64,000 bases of DNA from Nakamurella leprariae. GTDB taxonomy: Bacteria; Actinomycetota; Actinomycetes; Mycobacteriales; Nakamurellaceae. Shown one piece after another: positions 61,449 to 64,000 of this stretch (positions are counted from its first letter, which is position 1; each line of letters starts with the position of its first letter). The notes beneath the pieces are model-generated. The model did not search any database. It was not told the DNA's origin and was given only the letters and a program-made list of their open reading frames with translations. The position numbers were made by a program, and so were the translations under genes. The DNA lies in assembly GCF_016918035.1 (NCBI RefSeq), contig NZ_JAERWK010000006.1:1-64000 (forward strand). The letters run 5' to 3'.

Positions 61449-63779
61449 TCAGTCCTCGCCGGTCTCGGAGCCCGACCGTCGGCCGGCCGCCCGTTCCCGG
61501 GCCCCGGCCAGCACCCGCAGCACGTCGGTGACCCGGTCCGGGTCGGCCACCCGCACGTCCGCCGCCGTGCGTCCGGGGCCGACCTTGATGCCCAGGTCGG
61601 GTGCGGTCAGCACGCCGAAGGCGTTCTCGTCGGTGACGTCGTCGCCGATGTAGACGGTGGCGGTGATGTGCTCGGCGGCCGACAGCCGGCGCACCGCCCG
61701 GCCCTTGTCCGTGGTCACCACGGTGAGCTCGAGGACCTTCTTGCCGCGGAGCAGGTGCACACCGGTCCAGGTGGCCGGGTTCTCCTCCACCGCGGTGGTG
61801 ACCGCGGCCGTGTCCGCCTCGTCCAGCCCGCGCAGGTGCACGGCGACTCCGGTCGGCTTGCTCTCCAGCCGCACGGCCGGGTACTCGGCGGTGATCTGCT
61901 GGAGTTCCAGCCGCAGCCGGGTCAACCGGCGCGACTCCTCCTCGCTGAGCCGCTGGGCGCCGTGGTCGCCGTGCGTCTCGGCACCGTGGCTGCCGATCAG
62001 GTGCAGGTGCCCGAGCGTGTCGGTGCCGGCGGCGGCACCGGGATCTCCGTCGGTCGCCCCCTGCGCTCCGTCGGCGACCAGCAGCTCGCGCAGCACGTCC
62101 AGCGCGCGGCCGGAGACGACGGCGACCTCGGTGCCGGGGACGGTGGCCAGTTGCTCCAGCAGCTGCATCGACTCGGGCAGCGGCCGGGCCGCGGCCGGGT
62201 CGTCCACGATCGGGGCCAGACAGCCGTCGAAGTCGGTGGCGACCAGCAGCCGGTCGACCTCGCTGACCTGGTTGAGCGAGGCGACGACGTCCTCCGGGAG
62301 CCGGGCCGCGGCCTCGGCGACGAGGTCGCGGGTCCCCTCCAGCGCGGACAGGAACGCCGCGGCCCACCGATCGACGTCGTGGGTGAGCACCTGCCGGCGC
62401 ATCGTCCGCATCCGGCGCCGGGCCTCCACGTTGGACATCGACAGCGCCCGCCGCAGGCCCTCTTTCACCCCGTCCGTGTCGTACGGGTTGACCAGCAGTG
62501 ACGTCCGCAGCTCGCGAGCCGCGCCGGTGAACTCCGACAGCAGCAGCACCCCGCCGCCGTCGACCCGACAGGCCACGTACTCCTTGGCCACCAGGTTCAT
62601 CCCGTCCCGCAGCGGCGTCACGGTCATGACGTCGGCGGCGACGTAGAACGCGGCCAGGTCCTCCCGCGGCAGCGACTGGTGCATGTAGTGGACGGCCGGG
62701 AAGCCGATCCGGCCGAAGTCGCCGTTGATGGCGCCGACCCGGCGCTCGATGTCCTCGCGCATCCGGATGTAGGACTCCAGCCGCTCCCGGCTGGGTGTGG
62801 CGATCTGCACCATGACGGCGTTCTCCACCGACGGGTCGCCCTCGGCCAGCAGCTCGCCGAACGCCTGCAGCCGGACGTCGATGCCCTTGGTGTAGTCGAG
62901 CCGGTCGACGCCCAGGATGATCTTGTCCGGGTTGCCCAGGTCGGACCGCAGCTGCCGGGCCTGCTCGTGCACCTCCGGCGTCGCAGCCAGCGCGGACTGC
63001 CCCGCCGAGTCGATCGAGATCGGGAAGGCCCCGGCCTTGATCGTCCGGCCCTGGTGGTGCAGCACGGACCCGGAGCTGGTCGCGCCGGTGAGCCGGGTGG
63101 CCAGCCGGACGAAGTTGCGGGCACCGCCGGGCAGGTGGAAGCCGACCAGGTCGGCGCCGAGCATGCCGGTGATGATCTGGCTGCGCCACGGCAGCCGGGA
63201 GAACAGCTCGACCGGCGGGAACGGGATGTGCAGGAAGAAGCCGATCCTCACGTCCTCGCGCATCGCCCGGAGCATGGCCGGCACCAGCTGCAACTGGTAG
63301 TCGTGCACCCAGACGGTGGCACCCGGCGCCGCGACCTCGGCCGCCCGCTCGGCGAACCGCCGGTTCACCTTCTGGTAGGCGTCCCACCACTCACGGCGGA
63401 ACTGCGACTCGGCCACGGCGTCGTGGTAGAGCGGCCACAGGCTGTCGTTCGAGAAGCCCTCGTAGTAGTCGGCGACCTCGTCGGCGGACAGGGTCACCGG
63501 ATGCAGGTCGATGCCGTCGTTCTGCGTGGGCTCCAGCTCCACGTCCGGCTGGCCCGGCCAGCCGATCCAGGCGCCCCGCCGACGGGACAGGATCGGAGCC
63601 AGCGCGGTGACCAGGCCACCCGGCGCCGGCCGGGCCCGGGTGCTGCCGTCCGGCAGCTGCTCCAGGTCGAACGGCAACCGGTTGGCCACCACCACCAGGC
63701 TGGAGCCACCACCCCCCGAGCGCTGCTCGTCCTGCTCGTCCGGTCTGCTTCCAGCGGGGGTGGGACTGGGGTTCGACAC
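61449..63779 (-). CDS. otsA-otsB: Bifunctional trehalose-6-phosphate synthase/phosphatase (OtsA-OtsB)
   Basis: 776 residues. Residues 28-500 are a GT20 trehalose-6-phosphate synthase: [52 protein letters not shown] and [16 protein letters not shown]. From about 512 the HAD phosphatase OtsB begins with DFDGCLAPI (nucleophile Asp), VAVVSGRAL, and [10 protein letters not shown] (acid loop). One chain thus converts UDP-glucose and glucose-6-phosphate to trehalose, giving osmotic and desiccation protection. OtsA-OtsB fusions occur in plants, yeast and some actinobacteria. It starts at GTG 63779. Confidence 0.93.
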   Translation of the reverse strand: MSNPSPTPAGSRPDEQDEQRSGGGGSSLVVVANRLPFDLEQLPDGSTRARPAPGGLVTALAPILSRRRGAWIGWPGQPDVELEPTQNDGIDLHPVTLSADEVADYYEGFSNDSLWPLYHDAVAESQFRREWWDAYQKVNRRFAERAAEVAAPGATVWVHDYQLQLVPAMLRAMREDVRIGFFLHIPFPPVELFSRLPWRSQIITGMLGADLVGFHLPGGARNFVRLATRLTGATSSGSVLHHQGRTIKAGAFPISIDSAGQSALAATPEVHEQARQLRSDLGNPDKIILGVDRLDYTKGIDVRLQAFGELLAEGDPSVENAVMVQIATPSRERLESYIRMREDIERRVGAINGDFGRIGFPAVHYMHQSLPREDLAAFYVAADVMTVTPLRDGMNLVAKEYVACRVDGGGVLLLSEFTGAARELRTSLLVNPYDTDGVKEGLRRALSMSNVEARRRMRTMRRQVLTHDVDRWAAAFLSALEGTRDLVAEAAARLPEDVVASLNQVSEVDRLLVATDFDGCLAPIVDDPAAARPLPESMQLLEQLATVPGTEVAVVSGRALDVLRELLVADGAQGATDGDPGAAAGTDTLGHLHLIGSHGAETHGDHGAQRLSEEESRRLTRLRLELQQITAEYPAVRLESKPTGVAVHLRGLDEADTAAVTTAVEENPATWTGVHLLRGKKVLELTVVTTDKGRAVRRLSAAEHITATVYIGDDVTDENAFGVLTAPDLGIKVGPGRTAADVRVADPDRVTDVLRVLAGARERAAGRRSGSETGED

Positions 63780-63853
63780 GCGACAACCCTATCGGGGGGA
63801 TCGCGGCGCCTCCCGGTCGCGCCGGAGCGCGACGGGCCACGGTCCGGACACGA

Positions 63854-64000
63854 TCAGGCGAACGGGTCGGGATCGGTCCCGGGCAGCCAGGACAGTCCCG
63901 GCACGCCCCAGCCGTTGCGGCGCAGCGTCTTCTTGGCGTCCCGGGCGTACCGGCCCACCAGCCGGTCGACGTACAGGAACCCGTCCAGGTGGTCGGTCTC
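63854..64000 (-). CDS. def: Peptide deformylase, C-terminal part
   Basis: Only the last 48 codons are inside the window; the gene continues beyond its right edge. The translation begins [16 protein letters not shown], the end of motif HEIDHLDG (Glu and His of the active-site metal motif), and ends with the actinobacterial tail [11 protein letters not shown] and DPFA. Removes formyl groups from nascent proteins. It matches the def position (Rv0429c) of the conserved block. Confidence 0.9.
   Translation of the reverse strand, partial: ETDHLDGFLYVDRLVGRYARDAKKTLRRNGWGVPGLSWLPGTDPDPFA

Overview
The window is chromosomal DNA of a high-GC actinobacterium. The evidence is codon bias strongly favouring G/C at third positions, frequent GTG starts, a GroEL ending in the actinobacterial DMDF tail behind two CIRCE boxes, a 13E12/DUF222 HNH gene, DUF3263 and DUF6457 proteins, and a fused OtsA-OtsB trehalose enzyme. 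The core genes groEL, moeA, psd, pssA, DUF3263 and def occur in the order known from mycobacteria (Rv0440 to Rv0429c). This looks like an ancestral chromosome segment into which accessory blocks have been inserted. A Nakamurella- or Frankia-like lineage is a guess; the genus cannot be fixed from sequence reading alone.

Layout. 1-3 kb: two paralogous 70-residue genes with strong hairpin terminators, an AbiEi/DUF559-type gene, and an intergenic stretch with a 48-bp repeat. 3.0-22.9 kb: one long minus-strand catabolic operon of 18 genes. Reading from its promoter it encodes an ABC permease, a substrate-binding lipoprotein, a flavoprotein, a cupin-like protein, the ABC ATPase, a MmgE/PrpD protein, an AllA-like protein, a three-subunit molybdenum hydroxylase, a SnoaL-like protein, an Old-Yellow-Enzyme/Fe-S reductase, a small unknown protein, a class III CoA-transferase, a formamidase-like cyclase, a second MmgE/PrpD protein, a cyclic amidohydrolase and a CitE-like lyase. 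An IclR regulator and a divergent SDR flank it. Many junctions are GTGA, ATGA or TGATG overlaps. The logic (uptake, Mo-dependent hydroxylation, ring reduction, hydrolytic ring opening, CoA activation, C-C cleavage) fits breakdown of an N-heterocycle or cyclic amide, but the substrate is unknown.

24.8-35.1 kb: groEL with its CIRCE control region, an MFS transporter, an M20 peptidase, an FMN reductase, two CNNM/CBS membrane proteins, an SMP-30-type lactonase and an unknown protein. A GC-rich palindromic repeat family lies here: four tandem 53-bp copies, two further copies, and one copy inserted in frame inside the lactonase gene. 35.1-42.9 kb: moeA, an 8-oxoguanine deaminase-like amidohydrolase, DUF6457, a GlsB/YeaQ membrane protein, a PEBP protein, an internally shortened ModA-like lipoprotein, an OYE, psd, pssA and DUF3263. 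43-48 kb: a VOC protein, two NtaA-type flavin monooxygenases, a degraded MFS fragment and an intact MFS gene.

48.0-56.2 kb: a 711-residue fusion of a TerD-like domain with a predicted PD-(D/E)XK nuclease (the most unusual protein here), a PuuD-like amidotransferase, a 13E12 HNH protein with an SOS-box-like start region, and a second molybdenum hydroxylase in which the Fe-S and Mo domains are fused and the FAD subunit is separate. 56.2-64 kb: DUF4032, an HdeD-type membrane protein, tRNA-Thr(TGT), a VanW protein, an HTH regulator, OtsA-OtsB and the 3' end of def.
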